NCBI GenBank assembly: GCA_029561455.1
Contig: JAKQIY010000034.1
Coordinates: 89,139 to 153,138, forward strand
DNA from: a bacterium
Lineage (GTDB): Bacteria; Zhuqueibacterota; Zhuqueibacteria; Residuimicrobiales; Krinioviventaceae
Length of the DNA stretch: 64,000 bases
Reading direction: 5' to 3'
A program made the translations under genes and the position numbers. Below the pieces are notes generated by a model. It made no database searches. It saw nothing but the letters and a program-made list of their open reading frames with translations, and was not told where the DNA came from. Positions 45,342 through 54,058 of this stretch are shown piece by piece. Positions within the stretch are counted from its first letter, which is position 1. Each line of letters opens with the position of its first letter.

Positions 45342-45370
45342 CCTGTAATAATCAATTAATTATTTACAGG
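45342..45370. promoter_or_regulatory. Inverted repeat before the esterase gene
   Basis: The arms CCTGTAA (45342-45348) and TTACAGG (45364-45370) are perfectly complementary with a 15-bp AT spacer. The right arm abuts the GGGAG ribosome-binding site of the gene at 45379. It may be an operator, possibly for the AraC-type regulator upstream, or a translational hairpin; the arms of 7 bp are modest. Confidence 0.35.
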
Positions 45371-45378
45371 GAGTTGAT

Positions 45379-46800
45379 ATGAACAAAATACCTTTTTCTT
45401 TAGCGGGGATAGTAGTGTTACTATTCTGCGCCTTCCGGCTTTTAGCCGTTGAAGGCCAGCAATTAAGTTTAACCATTGACGCGCCGTCGCTTGCCGGAAA
45501 TCTGATCGGCGAAGCGACTACACAATCGATCATAGTATACCTGCCGCCCTCTTATAGTGAATCGACGGCAAGATACCCGGTTGTCTATTTTTTACCCGGC
45601 TGGACCGATTATGTAACCAATTGGACCAACGGCGCATACCAGGGCTTTCGCCTCAAAACCTCGATGGACAAGTTGATAACCGACGGGGTGTGCAGGGAAA
45701 TGATCGTGGTCATTGTGAGCGGTCGTAATTTCATGGGCGGTGGCTTTTATGTCAACTCGCCGGTAACCGGCAACTGGGAAGATTTTGTTACACAAGATGT
45801 GATTGAATATATGGACGCGAATTACCGAACCCTGGCCGTTGCACAATCGCGCGGCATTACCGGGCATTCTATGGGCGGATTCGGGGCTCTTAACCTGGCA
45901 ATGCTACATCCCGAGCTGTTTTCGGTTGTTTATGCGCTATCTCCGGGTTTGTATGATACCCTCGGTCTGAAAGAAGCACAGGTTTTCAAAAGTACGACTT
46001 TGATTAAAACTTTTATTCAAAAGCTGGATGAATGGGCGCAACTGGACAAGGAATCCGCCCTGCAAGCCTTTAAAACTTTTGTCGCCGGCCGGTTTAGCAG
46101 CGGTGACTGGGACGGAGCTTTTGGCTGGGCGTATGGAACCGCTTTTTCAACCAATATAGCCAAACCTTTTCCGCATCTAGATTACCCCTACACCCTGGTT
46201 AATGATGAATTGCAAGTGGATTCTACCTTGTGGTATAAATATGAAAGCGGTTTTGGCGGCGTGGCTCAAGAAGTGGAATTGTACAAGAACAACCTGGCCG
46301 GTTTACGGGGACTGGGAATCGATGTCGGCACAAATGATGAATACCGCTGGATCAGCAAAGGGTGCAAATATATGCACGATTTACTGACTGCTGCCGGTAT
46401 TGCTCATGATTATAACACATTTAACGGCGGCCATGAAAATAAAGTACGGGAAAGAATTGAAACCATGATGATCCCCTTTATGTCCGGGCATTTGCAGTTT
46501 GAAGCCGAAAACTCGATAGAGAGTAAATCTGTGGAGGAGTATGACCTGCGTCTTGTTAACTATCCCAATCCGTTTAACAATGCCACTGTTTTTCAGGTCG
46601 AATTATCAAAACCCGGCCAGGTCAGCCTGGTGGTGTATAACTTGTCCGGTCAGGTTGTTGATACTTTGGCGAATAATTATTACTCACAGGGATACTATTC
46701 GTTCCCATGGGCAGCTGGCGCTAATGCCAGCGGACTCTATATTGCAGTATTGACAAACAGGGGAGAACGGGTCATCCGCAAAGTTGTTTTAAGCAAGTGA
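45379..46800 (+). CDS. Secreted esterase (Esterase D fold) with T9SS type A sorting domain
   Basis: The protein has 473 residues and GGGAG upstream. Signal peptide (ending RLLAVEG), then a PF00756-like alpha/beta hydrolase: VVYFLPGWTDY, a nucleophile elbow GHSMGGFGALNL (Ser), and NGGHENKV (His) near residue 355. The last about 85 residues are a Por-type sorting domain (NYPNPFNNATVF, VYNLSGQVVDTL, ASGLYIAVL, KVVLSK), so it is probably exported to the cell surface by the type IX system and attached there. Likely a carbohydrate or feruloyl-type esterase; substrate unknown. Confidence 0.9.
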   Translation: MNKIPFSLAGIVVLLFCAFRLLAVEGQQLSLTIDAPSLAGNLIGEATTQSIIVYLPPSYSESTARYPVVYFLPGWTDYVTNWTNGAYQGFRLKTSMDKLITDGVCREMIVVIVSGRNFMGGGFYVNSPVTGNWEDFVTQDVIEYMDANYRTLAVAQSRGITGHSMGGFGALNLAMLHPELFSVVYALSPGLYDTLGLKEAQVFKSTTLIKTFIQKLDEWAQLDKESALQAFKTFVAGRFSSGDWDGAFGWAYGTAFSTNIAKPFPHLDYPYTLVNDELQVDSTLWYKYESGFGGVAQEVELYKNNLAGLRGLGIDVGTNDEYRWISKGCKYMHDLLTAAGIAHDYNTFNGGHENKVRERIETMMIPFMSGHLQFEAENSIESKSVEEYDLRLVNYPNPFNNATVFQVELSKPGQVSLVVYNLSGQVVDTLANNYYSQGYYSFPWAAGANASGLYIAVLTNRGERVIRKVVLSK

Positions 46801-46850
46801 GCGCTGGAATTATAAAGCGCCCACTGAAATACGTGTTAATCACTAGGTAA

Positions 46851-46880
46851 ACTGATGCCGGGAGTAAACCCGGCATCAGT
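46851..46880. terminator. Hairpin terminator between convergent genes
   Basis: A perfect 12-bp stem, ACTGATGCCGGG / CCCGGCATCAGT, with a 6-nt loop. It sits between the esterase (+) and the DUF1080 gene (-), so it may serve both strands. The T-rich tail is short. Confidence 0.75.
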
Positions 46881-46887
46881 GTCAAGT

Positions 46888-47709
46888 TTATTCAGCCAGG
46901 GGCAATAATTCCACTTTACGAAATTCTATAGGGTGACTTTCTGCCTGTAATGAGATATAACCTTTTGATATAAGCAGGTCTCCACCCTGGAACAGTTTTC
47001 TGGCATCCGCATCGGTTGTATCGTACTGGGCCTGTTCGTATTGCATTACCAGTTCGCCGTTAATAAAGTGTTTGATTATTCCACTGCCGTGTACTTCAGC
47101 TTCCATGGTTACCCATTGATCACCATGAAATGTGGGAGATGTGGAATTGTTGCAATGGGTAGTAACCAGTTCACCATTGATCACAACATTCGTTCCCGGA
47201 GTGCACAGATTAGCGGTCGACCGCTCATCCGTGCCGTTGCCGCCCAAAAACTGCGCCTCGATAGAGACCGGGAAGCTTTGCTCTTTGCTCATGGTTTCTG
47301 GAGCCTGGCAATGCAGCATTACGCCGCTGTTACGGAACGCCCAACCCTCGCCGCCGGGAGCCTGCTCGCCGACAAAGCGATATTCAATGCGTATCCTGTA
47401 ATTTGAAAAGGGTTCCTTGTAAAAAATATGGCCATATTGATTGGTAAATTTTTCATATTGGTCATAACTCACTTTTAATACCCCATCTTCAACCCGGAAA
47501 GTGTTGTTATAATTATCACCCAGTTCATAACCGGCGATCTTGATTTTCCAGTCGTTCAAGTCCTTGCCGTTAAACAAGCTGAGCCACTCTTCGGCAGCCG
47601 GTTTTTCTTTTGATTTACCGCATTGATTCATGATTACGAACGCAAGCAGGGTGATGAAAATGACCAGGCTTGTTGTAATTGGATGTTGACCGGGTACAAG
47701 TTTTTTCAT
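46888..47709 (-). CDS. DUF1080 (3-keto-disaccharide hydrolase-like) lipoprotein
   Basis: The protein has 273 residues. The N-terminus has a hydrophobic segment ending VIMNQCGK, probably a lipoprotein signal though the lipobox is not textbook. The DUF1080 beta-jelly-roll follows: LSLFNGKDLNDWK, DGVLKV, FSNYRIRIEYRF, RNSGVMLH, PVSIEAQFLGG, and HFINGELVMQYEQ near the end. The family resembles concanavalin-like lectins and includes 3-keto-glycoside hydrolases. It probably handles extracellular carbohydrate. The GGAG ribosome-binding site lies 9 nt before the ATG. Confidence 0.87.
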   Translation of the reverse strand: MKKLVPGQHPITTSLVIFITLLAFVIMNQCGKSKEKPAAEEWLSLFNGKDLNDWKIKIAGYELGDNYNNTFRVEDGVLKVSYDQYEKFTNQYGHIFYKEPFSNYRIRIEYRFVGEQAPGGEGWAFRNSGVMLHCQAPETMSKEQSFPVSIEAQFLGGNGTDERSTANLCTPGTNVVINGELVTTHCNNSTSPTFHGDQWVTMEAEVHGSGIIKHFINGELVMQYEQAQYDTTDADARKLFQGGDLLISKGYISLQAESHPIEFRKVELLPLAE

Positions 47710-47861
47710 TGATCGTTACTCCATTTTGATTATTACTGTTGATTATTAATTATTTCGGTATATTGCCGGACATGGAACTGTTATTAATCGCACAAAAAGC
47801 GGGAATTGATTTTTTACAATGTCTGTGACCAGGTTCTGCCTGTTAAACCGGTTTGAAAAAA

Positions 47862-48647
47862 TTACCGACTGCCGGTCATTTTTGAAAATATAACTTCAGG
47901 GCTCTGCGCATGTTTTATAAATGCTTCGGCGTATTTGCAGCCGTATTCCATGCCGCGAAAAACCTGCACCCGTTCAACATCAGTTTCGTACCAGGCCTGC
48001 ACATCCTGGCTGACATGACTGAAACTGGCGTCATGTTTTTCCGTTACGGTAGTAGTTATGTCTATGTAATGGGTGGGATAAAAATTCTGTGACTGCGAAC
48101 CGGTCATCACTTCATAATAATAAAAAGGACATTGGCGTCCCAGTCTCAGCCAGGCGTCATAAACCAGCAGGGAACAGACGCGGTGATCACGATGACTATC
48201 GATTGGCCAATGAGTGAACAGCAGGTCGGGTTTTTCTTTTTGTAGAAAATTATAAATATCCTGGTAACGTTTTTGATTGATTTCACAATTGCCGTCAATC
48301 TGGCCGAGGAATTCAGGCCGCGCCCCCAGTATTTTACACGCTTCAAGCGCTTCCCTGGTGCGTATATTCGCCGCCTCGGCGAATGATTTTCCTTCGATGC
48401 CGGCTTCACCGCGGGTTAAATATGCTGAAATCACTTCATGACCGGCGCGTGAAAACAACAGCATAGCGCCGCCGCAGCCCGTTTCAGGGTCGTCCGGGTG
48501 AGCGCCGAAAACAATGATCTTTAAGCGTTTTACCGGATCGGTTGCATCTTTTGTCGCTGCGCCGGCAAAAACTCCGGCGCCCATCACCGAACCGATTGCC
48601 GCTGGGCCGGAAAGACTCAATAATTCTCTTCTGCTCATTTTACCCAT
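47862..48647 (-). CDS. PIG-L family deacetylase with Tat-like signal
   Basis: The protein has 261 residues. The N-terminus SRRELLSLSG plus a hydrophobic stretch looks like a twin-arginine signal. The zinc-binding AHPDD motif is near residue 48, followed by GEAGI, TREALEAC, LFTHWPIDSHRDHR (second His pair) and late LQVFRGM-like sequence. The family deacetylates GlcNAc-linked compounds such as GlcNAc-PI or bacillithiol precursors. AGGAGCC lies 5 bp upstream of the ATG. The gap to the next gene on the strand is 152 bp, so co-transcription with DUF1080 is possible. Confidence 0.87.
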   Translation of the reverse strand: MGKMSRRELLSLSGPAAIGSVMGAGVFAGAATKDATDPVKRLKIIVFGAHPDDPETGCGGAMLLFSRAGHEVISAYLTRGEAGIEGKSFAEAANIRTREALEACKILGARPEFLGQIDGNCEINQKRYQDIYNFLQKEKPDLLFTHWPIDSHRDHRVCSLLVYDAWLRLGRQCPFYYYEVMTGSQSQNFYPTHYIDITTTVTEKHDASFSHVSQDVQAWYETDVERVQVFRGMEYGCKYAEAFIKHAQSPEVIFSKMTGSR

Positions 48648-49375
48648 TCCAGGCTCCTTCCCGTAAATAACAACAATACCTGCCGGATTGTTGTTTTTTC
48701 TCCGGCTTTATTTATCTGTTTTGTGGTTATGTAATTTTTCAAGACTAGTATTTATTATAATGTGAATTTCTATAAAATACAATTGTTTTTTAGGGGTTCC
48801 CCGGATTAGGTAAAAAATATTTACAACATAAAAATTCAAATAGGCTCTATATTTTTTGTAGTTGATAATTCTCATCCTGTTTTTGAACCAAAATTTTATC
48901 ATATCGACTTTTAGTCCTGATTAATATTACTCCTCGTCGATTCAATTACATTACATTATCCTAAAGTCTGAAGAAAAATATATCCTGCAATTCATAGTAA
49001 CAAATTTTTATACTAGAAATTTATAAATAACCAACAGCTATAAATAGTCGCTATAATAATTGTTTAACGTTTTCTCTGCGTTCCCGACGTCCTCTGCGGT
49101 AAAATGAAAAGAATGAAACCGTAGAGTTCGCTGAGGTCGCAGAGGAAAAAAGAGTATATTGATTCCACGTCTTTATTGTTAAAAATTTGTACTAATAAAA
49201 TTTTTCGATTCTTTGACACTTTTAAATTAATTGGGCACTCGGTAAATTACTACTGAAAGGCATATAGAGCCACAAAAAATTGAGTATTGCTGCATAGATT
49301 TTTTTCAATTCTGTCGGGAATATACAAAAGCCTCTTGCCGTTTAAATTAATTAAAATCAATTACAGGAATCCATT
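48648..49375. other. 728-bp intergenic region
   Basis: The region separates the divergent PIG-L and flavin-reductase genes and is AT-rich. Its only notable structure is the CTCTGCG-type inverted repeat at 49070-49147. A minus-strand open frame of 64 codons (48708-48902) has no ribosome-binding site or domain, so I left it out. No RNA gene is recognisable. Confidence 0.5.
49070..49147. repeat. CTCTGCG-type inverted repeat
   Basis: Perfect 9-bp arms, TCCTCTGCG (49090-49098) and CGCAGAGGA (49138-49146), with additional partial copies of the CTCTGCG word just before the left arm (from about 49073). The core of the arms and the loop words CTCTGCG/CGCAGAG belong to a repeat type I know from many environmental genomes. 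The function is unknown. Confidence 0.5.
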
Positions 49376-49915
49376 ATGGTAAAAACAAATTTAGATAACG
49401 GTATGAATGTCTGGCGAACGCCGGAAAAGCTGGCTTTGGTAACCGGGGTGGATAATGTTGGCAAGCCGCATATAATCACAGTCGGCTGGATCATGCGCGT
49501 GTCTTTCAGTCCGCCAATTTTTGCTGTAGCAATTAATAACAGCCGGTATTTACATCAATGTATCAATGAGACGAATGAGTTTAATATCGCGATTCCCGGC
49601 GCACCATTAGCTGAAGCGGTGCTCGGTTGCGGCGAAAGAAATCCGCAAAGGGAAGACAGGTTTGCAAAGTATGGCTTGAAAACCGGTAAGGGGGAATATG
49701 TTAAAAGTCCGATCATTACCAACGCTGAGGCTAATTTTGAGTGTATGGTAATTGGCAGTATACCGGCCGGCGATCACACGGTTTTCCTTGGCAAAGTAAT
49801 GGAAACCTGGGTGAGTGAAAAGCCCGACCAGAACCTGATGATTGTTGGCGACCAGGCCGGTTACCAGGTATTAATGGAAAAGAGTCCCTACAAACTGGGG
49901 ATTATTAAAGATTAA
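49376..49915 (+). CDS. Flavin reductase-like (FMN-binding split barrel) protein
   Basis: The protein has 179 residues. PEKLALVTGVDNVGKPHIITVGWIMRVSF is split here into shorter motifs: LALVTGVD and HIITVGW. SPPIFAVAINNSRYLHQCI and EFNIAIPG follow, then FLGKVMETWVSE, typical of the flavin reductase family (FMN-binding split barrel). It probably reduces FMN with NAD(P)H or binds flavin for an unknown partner. A hairpin terminator lies about 140 bp downstream. Confidence 0.87.
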   Translation: MVKTNLDNGMNVWRTPEKLALVTGVDNVGKPHIITVGWIMRVSFSPPIFAVAINNSRYLHQCINETNEFNIAIPGAPLAEAVLGCGERNPQREDRFAKYGLKTGKGEYVKSPIITNAEANFECMVIGSIPAGDHTVFLGKVMETWVSEKPDQNLMIVGDQAGYQVLMEKSPYKLGIIKD

Positions 49916-50057
49916 CAAGTCTTAACGGAATTTGAAATTTTCTGTGTCAAGGGGGAGTTGTTTAGCCTGGTTAATTGTTATATTATTTTATTTGTATGTT
50001 TTATTGCCTTTTTTTAGTATCTTAATCATCATAAATTGATTTTCAAGCAGGACAACA

Positions 50058-50080
50058 AAGCCCGGATATTAACCGGGCTT
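50058..50080 (+). terminator. Hairpin terminator downstream of the flavin reductase
   Basis: The perfect 8-bp stem AAGCCCGG / CCGGGCTT has a 7-nt loop and is followed by an AT-rich tail (AATTAATACC). It lies between the flavin-reductase and RarD genes. Confidence 0.6.
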
Positions 50081-50131
50081 AATTAATACCCGCCTGCCCG
50101 ATTTACCGGTAACCCGGATTCACAATTTTTA

Positions 50132-51034
50132 ATGAGTGCTTCTCCGAGCATGAAAAAAGGTGTTATTTACGCTTTTGGCGCTTATTTATTATGGGGCCTG
50201 TTGCCAATTTACTGGAAACAGATCCAGTCAGTATTGCCTTATGAAATTGTCTTGCATCGTATGGCATGGTCATTTGTTTTTTGCGTGCTGCTGGTCAGCA
50301 TCAGGCATAACTGGCAATGGCTGGGCAAATTGCGTAAACCATTGACCCTGGCGACTTTTTTCACTACCGCTTCAATTATTGGTATTAACTGGTTCACCTA
50401 TATCTGGGCAGTTAACTCCGGATTTATAGTTGAAACTAGTCTTGGCTATTTTATCAATCCCCTGGTGAATGTTTTGTTCGGGGTGACTTTTTTAAAGGAA
50501 AAATTACGGATCGGCCAGTTGTTGTCTATATTGCTGACTGCTGCCGGAGTGCTGTATTTAACTGTTCATTACGGCCGGTTTCCGTGGATAGCCCTGATTT
50601 TAGCGTTTTCGTTTGCTATTTACGGTTTATTGCGCAAAACCGCGGCGCTCGGTTCGCTGGAAGGCTTGACGACTGAATCGGGTATTTATTTTATTCCGGC
50701 ATTGGCATTCTTGATCTATATGCAATTCCACGGCAGCGGCGCCTTTGGGCATTGCGGACTTTTACAAACCCTGTTATTGCTGTTGACCGGTCTGGTAACG
50801 GCGCTGCCGCTCTTGTTATTTGCCGCCGGCGCCCGTAGAATAACTATGACTTCACTGGGAATATTACAATATATAGCGCCGACCTGTCAATTTCTTATTG
50901 GAGTATTTATCTATCATGAAAATTTCCCGGCCAGCCGCTTTACCGGTTTTCTGATCATCTGGTTTGCCCTGGTAGTTTATACCCTTGAATCCCTGTGGTC
51001 GCGGCGCAAGCAGGATGTGATTCCGGATTTGTAA
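50132..51034 (+). CDS. rarD: EamA-family transporter RarD
   Basis: The protein has 300 residues with about ten membrane helices. RarD motifs: GVIYAFGAYLLWGLLPIYWK, LPYEIVLHRMAWSF, GINWFTYIWAVN, ETSLGYFINPLVNVL and LGILQYIAPTCQFL. The family belongs to the drug/metabolite transporter superfamily; its substrate is not known. The ATG at 50150 is an alternative start. Confidence 0.93.
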   Translation: MSASPSMKKGVIYAFGAYLLWGLLPIYWKQIQSVLPYEIVLHRMAWSFVFCVLLVSIRHNWQWLGKLRKPLTLATFFTTASIIGINWFTYIWAVNSGFIVETSLGYFINPLVNVLFGVTFLKEKLRIGQLLSILLTAAGVLYLTVHYGRFPWIALILAFSFAIYGLLRKTAALGSLEGLTTESGIYFIPALAFLIYMQFHGSGAFGHCGLLQTLLLLLTGLVTALPLLLFAAGARRITMTSLGILQYIAPTCQFLIGVFIYHENFPASRFTGFLIIWFALVVYTLESLWSRRKQDVIPDL

Positions 51035-51452
51035 GCGGTAAAAGACGCTGCTCTTTATGAAATAATTGGGTCAACCGAAATGGAATTTTTTAACCGACTT
51101 TTCTGTGGCAATTTGTTCCATAATTATTTCAGTGTTCACATTGTAGGTAACTGCCATAAAATTCAATCTCTTATCTTCAAAATACGGCACTGCCGCATTT
51201 CTCTTTATAAACAAATTTGCTTGACATTAATTTTTTTTTTTGTATTTTCATATTTGTTAAAACGGTTAACTTAATAATTGCAGTTTTTAGCTCCTCTCGT
51301 TAACAATTTTTGATTACACATTGTGTACATCCAAGCAATCCTGTTTTGCAGTGTTTTAATTTTTCGAATGAGCGTGTTTATACTATGGAAGCAGGGAAAA
51401 TAAAACTACTAATAAATTATTTAATCCACACATTTAAAAAGGAGTAAAGTGC
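51035..51452 (+). promoter_or_regulatory. 418-bp region with palindrome and sigma70-like promoter
   Basis: The palindrome AAATaCGGCAcTGCCGcATTT (51180-51200) has one mismatch pair about its centre. TTGACA follows at 51221-51226 and a -10-like TATTTT at 51243-51248 (16-bp spacer). The pair is upstream of the MFS gene at 51453, whose ribosome-binding site AAAAAGGAG is strong. A short 64-codon frame (51080-51274) has no coding support. Confidence 0.4.
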
Positions 51453-52619
51453 ATGAAAAAAATGACAGCCGTTGTAGCGCTGATGTCGGTATTTACCCTG
51501 GCGATCTGTTTCAATGTTATCGGGGCTATATCGGTAGAGTTGATGGCCAAGCTGGGTATTACGACAGCCAATATTGGCAGTATGGTATTTGCCCTGTTCT
51601 TATCGGCATGTATTGTGCAATTTTTTATCGGCCCGCTGGTTGACAAGTTTGGTTACAAGTTGTTTGCCATAATCGGTTTCATTGTTACCAGCGCCAGCAT
51701 GTTTTTCCTGGCTTATGCCCCCAGTTTTTCCCTGGCAATGGTCGCTTCCGTTTTTCTGGGAATCGGCGCAATGTGTTTGAACACTGTCGGTAATACCCTG
51801 ATCCCGGTGGTATTATTCGAAGGTAAAGACCCGGCCCGCGCCGGCAATTTCGGCAATGGTTTCTTTGGTCTTGGTTTAGTGGTTACCCCCTGGCTGGTCG
51901 CATTCGGTAAAAGCGCCGGTTTAACCGCAACAATGGCAATAACCATTCTTGGCGTACTTGTACTGGTATTCCTGGTATTTGCCCTGCTCAGTTCCTATCC
52001 GCAAAGCTCTTCCGGTTTCAAATTTTCAGATGCTTTTAAAATGTTAGGCAAAACCGCAGTTATTCTAGCCGCCCTGGCATTGTTCTGTTATATTGCCCTG
52101 GAAAGCACAATGAATACCTGGGTAAAACCGTTTATGACCGAAATATTTGGCGGTACGGAAAGCGCCGCCACCAATGCCGGTTTAGTGCTCGGCTTTTTCG
52201 GCTTTGCCATGATGGTTGGCCGGTTTATTGTATCCGCCATTAAAAACCTGACCGCAATCGGAATTCAGGTCATTACCGGCGCTGCGATAATTTCCGTAAT
52301 TACTATTGTGTTAATGATCGTTACCAAGAGTCCTGTGGTTGCCGTGATTGCTGTGGTGGTAACCGGTCTGGCTTTTGCGCCGATTTTCCCCACGGTTGTT
52401 GGTGTTACCTTTGCCAAATTTGAACCCAAATTCTATGGCAGTATATTTGGTATCATTTTCGCTATCGGTTTATTGGGCGGGACCTTTGTTCCTAACTTTA
52501 TCGGTACCCTGGCCGAAGGCAAATCCGTTCAACAAAGCTTACCGATTGCCGCTGTAATGGCAGGAATTCTGATCATCATCGCCCTGATCATGGGCCTGAC
52601 CGGCAAAAAAGCCAAGTAA
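51453..52619 (+). CDS. MFS transporter
   Basis: The protein has 388 residues, with about 12 predicted membrane helices. After helix 2 it has FIGPLVDKFGYK, the loop 2-3 motif of the major facilitator superfamily, and the second half has AIGLLGGTFVPNFIGTL. AAAAAGGAG lies upstream of the ATG at 51453. The general architecture is like TsgA/sugar-permease MFS members, but no substrate can be assigned. It has its own terminator at 52636. Confidence 0.87.
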   Translation: MKKMTAVVALMSVFTLAICFNVIGAISVELMAKLGITTANIGSMVFALFLSACIVQFFIGPLVDKFGYKLFAIIGFIVTSASMFFLAYAPSFSLAMVASVFLGIGAMCLNTVGNTLIPVVLFEGKDPARAGNFGNGFFGLGLVVTPWLVAFGKSAGLTATMAITILGVLVLVFLVFALLSSYPQSSSGFKFSDAFKMLGKTAVILAALALFCYIALESTMNTWVKPFMTEIFGGTESAATNAGLVLGFFGFAMMVGRFIVSAIKNLTAIGIQVITGAAIISVITIVLMIVTKSPVVAVIAVVVTGLAFAPIFPTVVGVTFAKFEPKFYGSIFGIIFAIGLLGGTFVPNFIGTLAEGKSVQQSLPIAAVMAGILIIIALIMGLTGKKAK

Positions 52620-52635
52620 TATATAATGATAAAAG

Positions 52636-52657
52636 CGGCGCCGCAAGCGCCGTTTTT
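52636..52657 (+). terminator. Rho-independent terminator of the MFS gene
   Basis: The 6-bp stem CGGCGC / GCGCCG has a 5-nt loop and is followed by a run of five T (52653-52657). It lies 17 bp past the MFS stop, and is the most textbook terminator in the window. Confidence 0.85.
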
Positions 52658-52772
52658 ATTATTAAGCGGTTTTTCCCACAAACAGTGCAACCGGTTCATT
52701 ACCGGTAAGCATTTTTCTAACCGCAGTTAAGAACTATAACGGGTTTGGCTATTGTAAACGGAGGATCGTTTT

Positions 52773-53999
52773 ATGGGCAAAAAAATTCAACTCGTTGTGA
52801 TGATGTTTTTGCAATATGCTGTTTGGGGTGCCTGGTACCCGGTGTTATCCGATTATATGCTCAATACTTTGGGTTTCAACGGCATCCAGGTTGGCGTTAT
52901 CTATAGTTTGCTGCCCCTGGCGACAATTATTTCACCGTTCATCGGCGGGCAAATAGCAGATCGTTATTTTGCCACTCAAAAGGTTATTGGCTTTTTACAG
53001 TTATTGGGTGGTGTATTCCTCATCGGCTTGTCGTTAGTTAGTGATTACAAGCTGATGATCCTGATGATGTTCCTGTATACCTTGATGTATGCTCCCACTA
53101 TGGCGCTCACCAATTCCATTACCTTTCACCATCTTACCGATTCGGAACGCGAGTTCGGCTGGATACGCGTTGGCGGCACCATCGGCTGGATCGTAATCGG
53201 CTTGTTACTTGCCGGCTGGCGGGTACTGGCCGGTAAAGGCGTTGTCCCCGGTATGGCCGGCGACGCCCTGATGCTGGCCGGAATCGCTTCAATAATTTTA
53301 GGATTTTATGCTTTTACCTTGCCAAACACGCCGCCCAACAAGGAAGCTAAAAATCCCCTGGCGTTTGTCGAAGCATTTAAAATGCTGAAAAACCCCAATT
53401 TTGCGGTGTTTATTGTCATCTGTTTTGTGGTTTCCACAGAACTAATGTTTTATTACCAGTTGACCGGCCCGTTTCTGACCTCGCCCAAAATCGGCGTCAG
53501 TTCAACCGGGTTATCGGGAGTTATGACCATTGCCCAGGCTGCAGAAATATTTGTGCTGGCTTTGTTGCTGCCGTACTTTTTGCCAAAATACGGTATGCGT
53601 AAAACCCTCACCTTGGGCATTCTGGCCTGGCCGATCCGCTATATCATATTCTCCATCGGGTCACCGGCATGGCTGGTTATCGCTTCGTTGACTTTGCATG
53701 GTTTCTGCTTTGTATTCTTTTTTGCCGCCGCGCAAATTTATGTCGATACTGTAGCGCCCAAAGATATCCGCGCTTCAGCGCAAAGTATGATTTCATTTGT
53801 AACTTATGGATTAGGATTATATACCGGCAGTATTTTTGCCGGCTGGATACAGAACCTGTTCTCTGAATTCGACGCCAACGGCGCCATTATCAGCACTAAC
53901 TGGACTCATGTATTCCTTATCCCCACAGCGTTAACAGTTATTTGTGCCATTGTCTTTGTAACGACCTTTAGAGAAAAATTGGGGTCGGCAGAAAAGTAG
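52773..53999 (+). CDS. Nucleoside:H+ symporter-like MFS transporter
   Basis: The protein has 408 residues. FLQYAVWGAWYPVLSDYM near the N-terminus, GGQIADRYFATQKV after helix 2 and FGWIRVGGTIGWI are signatures of the nucleoside:H+ symporter (NHS, NupG/XapB-like) branch of the MFS. About 12 helices are predicted. GGAGGAT lies upstream of the ATG at 52773. It is followed by a terminator and is convergent with htpG. Import of a nucleoside or sugar is plausible, not certain. Confidence 0.87.
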   Translation: MGKKIQLVVMMFLQYAVWGAWYPVLSDYMLNTLGFNGIQVGVIYSLLPLATIISPFIGGQIADRYFATQKVIGFLQLLGGVFLIGLSLVSDYKLMILMMFLYTLMYAPTMALTNSITFHHLTDSEREFGWIRVGGTIGWIVIGLLLAGWRVLAGKGVVPGMAGDALMLAGIASIILGFYAFTLPNTPPNKEAKNPLAFVEAFKMLKNPNFAVFIVICFVVSTELMFYYQLTGPFLTSPKIGVSSTGLSGVMTIAQAAEIFVLALLLPYFLPKYGMRKTLTLGILAWPIRYIIFSIGSPAWLVIASLTLHGFCFVFFFAAAQIYVDTVAPKDIRASAQSMISFVTYGLGLYTGSIFAGWIQNLFSEFDANGAIISTNWTHVFLIPTALTVICAIVFVTTFREKLGSAEK

Positions 54000-54013
54000 A
54001 GTTTTACAGGAAC

Positions 54014-54039
54014 GAACAAGGGGCAACCGCCCCTTGTTC
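54014..54039. terminator. Bidirectional hairpin terminator
   Basis: A perfect 11-bp stem, GAACAAGGGGC / GCCCCTTGTTC, with a 4-nt AACC loop. It lies between the nucleoside-symporter gene (+) and htpG (-). Confidence 0.8.
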
Positions 54040-54058
54040 AAGTCTCTCCTGGTTGTTG

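Noticed and set aside
48708..48902. Small minus-strand open frame of 64 codons
   Set aside because: It lies in an AT-rich gap, lacks a ribosome-binding site and a known domain, and looks random.
51080..51274. Small plus-strand open frame of 64 codons
   Set aside because: Cys/Phe-rich composition of AT-rich DNA, no ribosome-binding site; overlaps the palindrome and promoter candidate.
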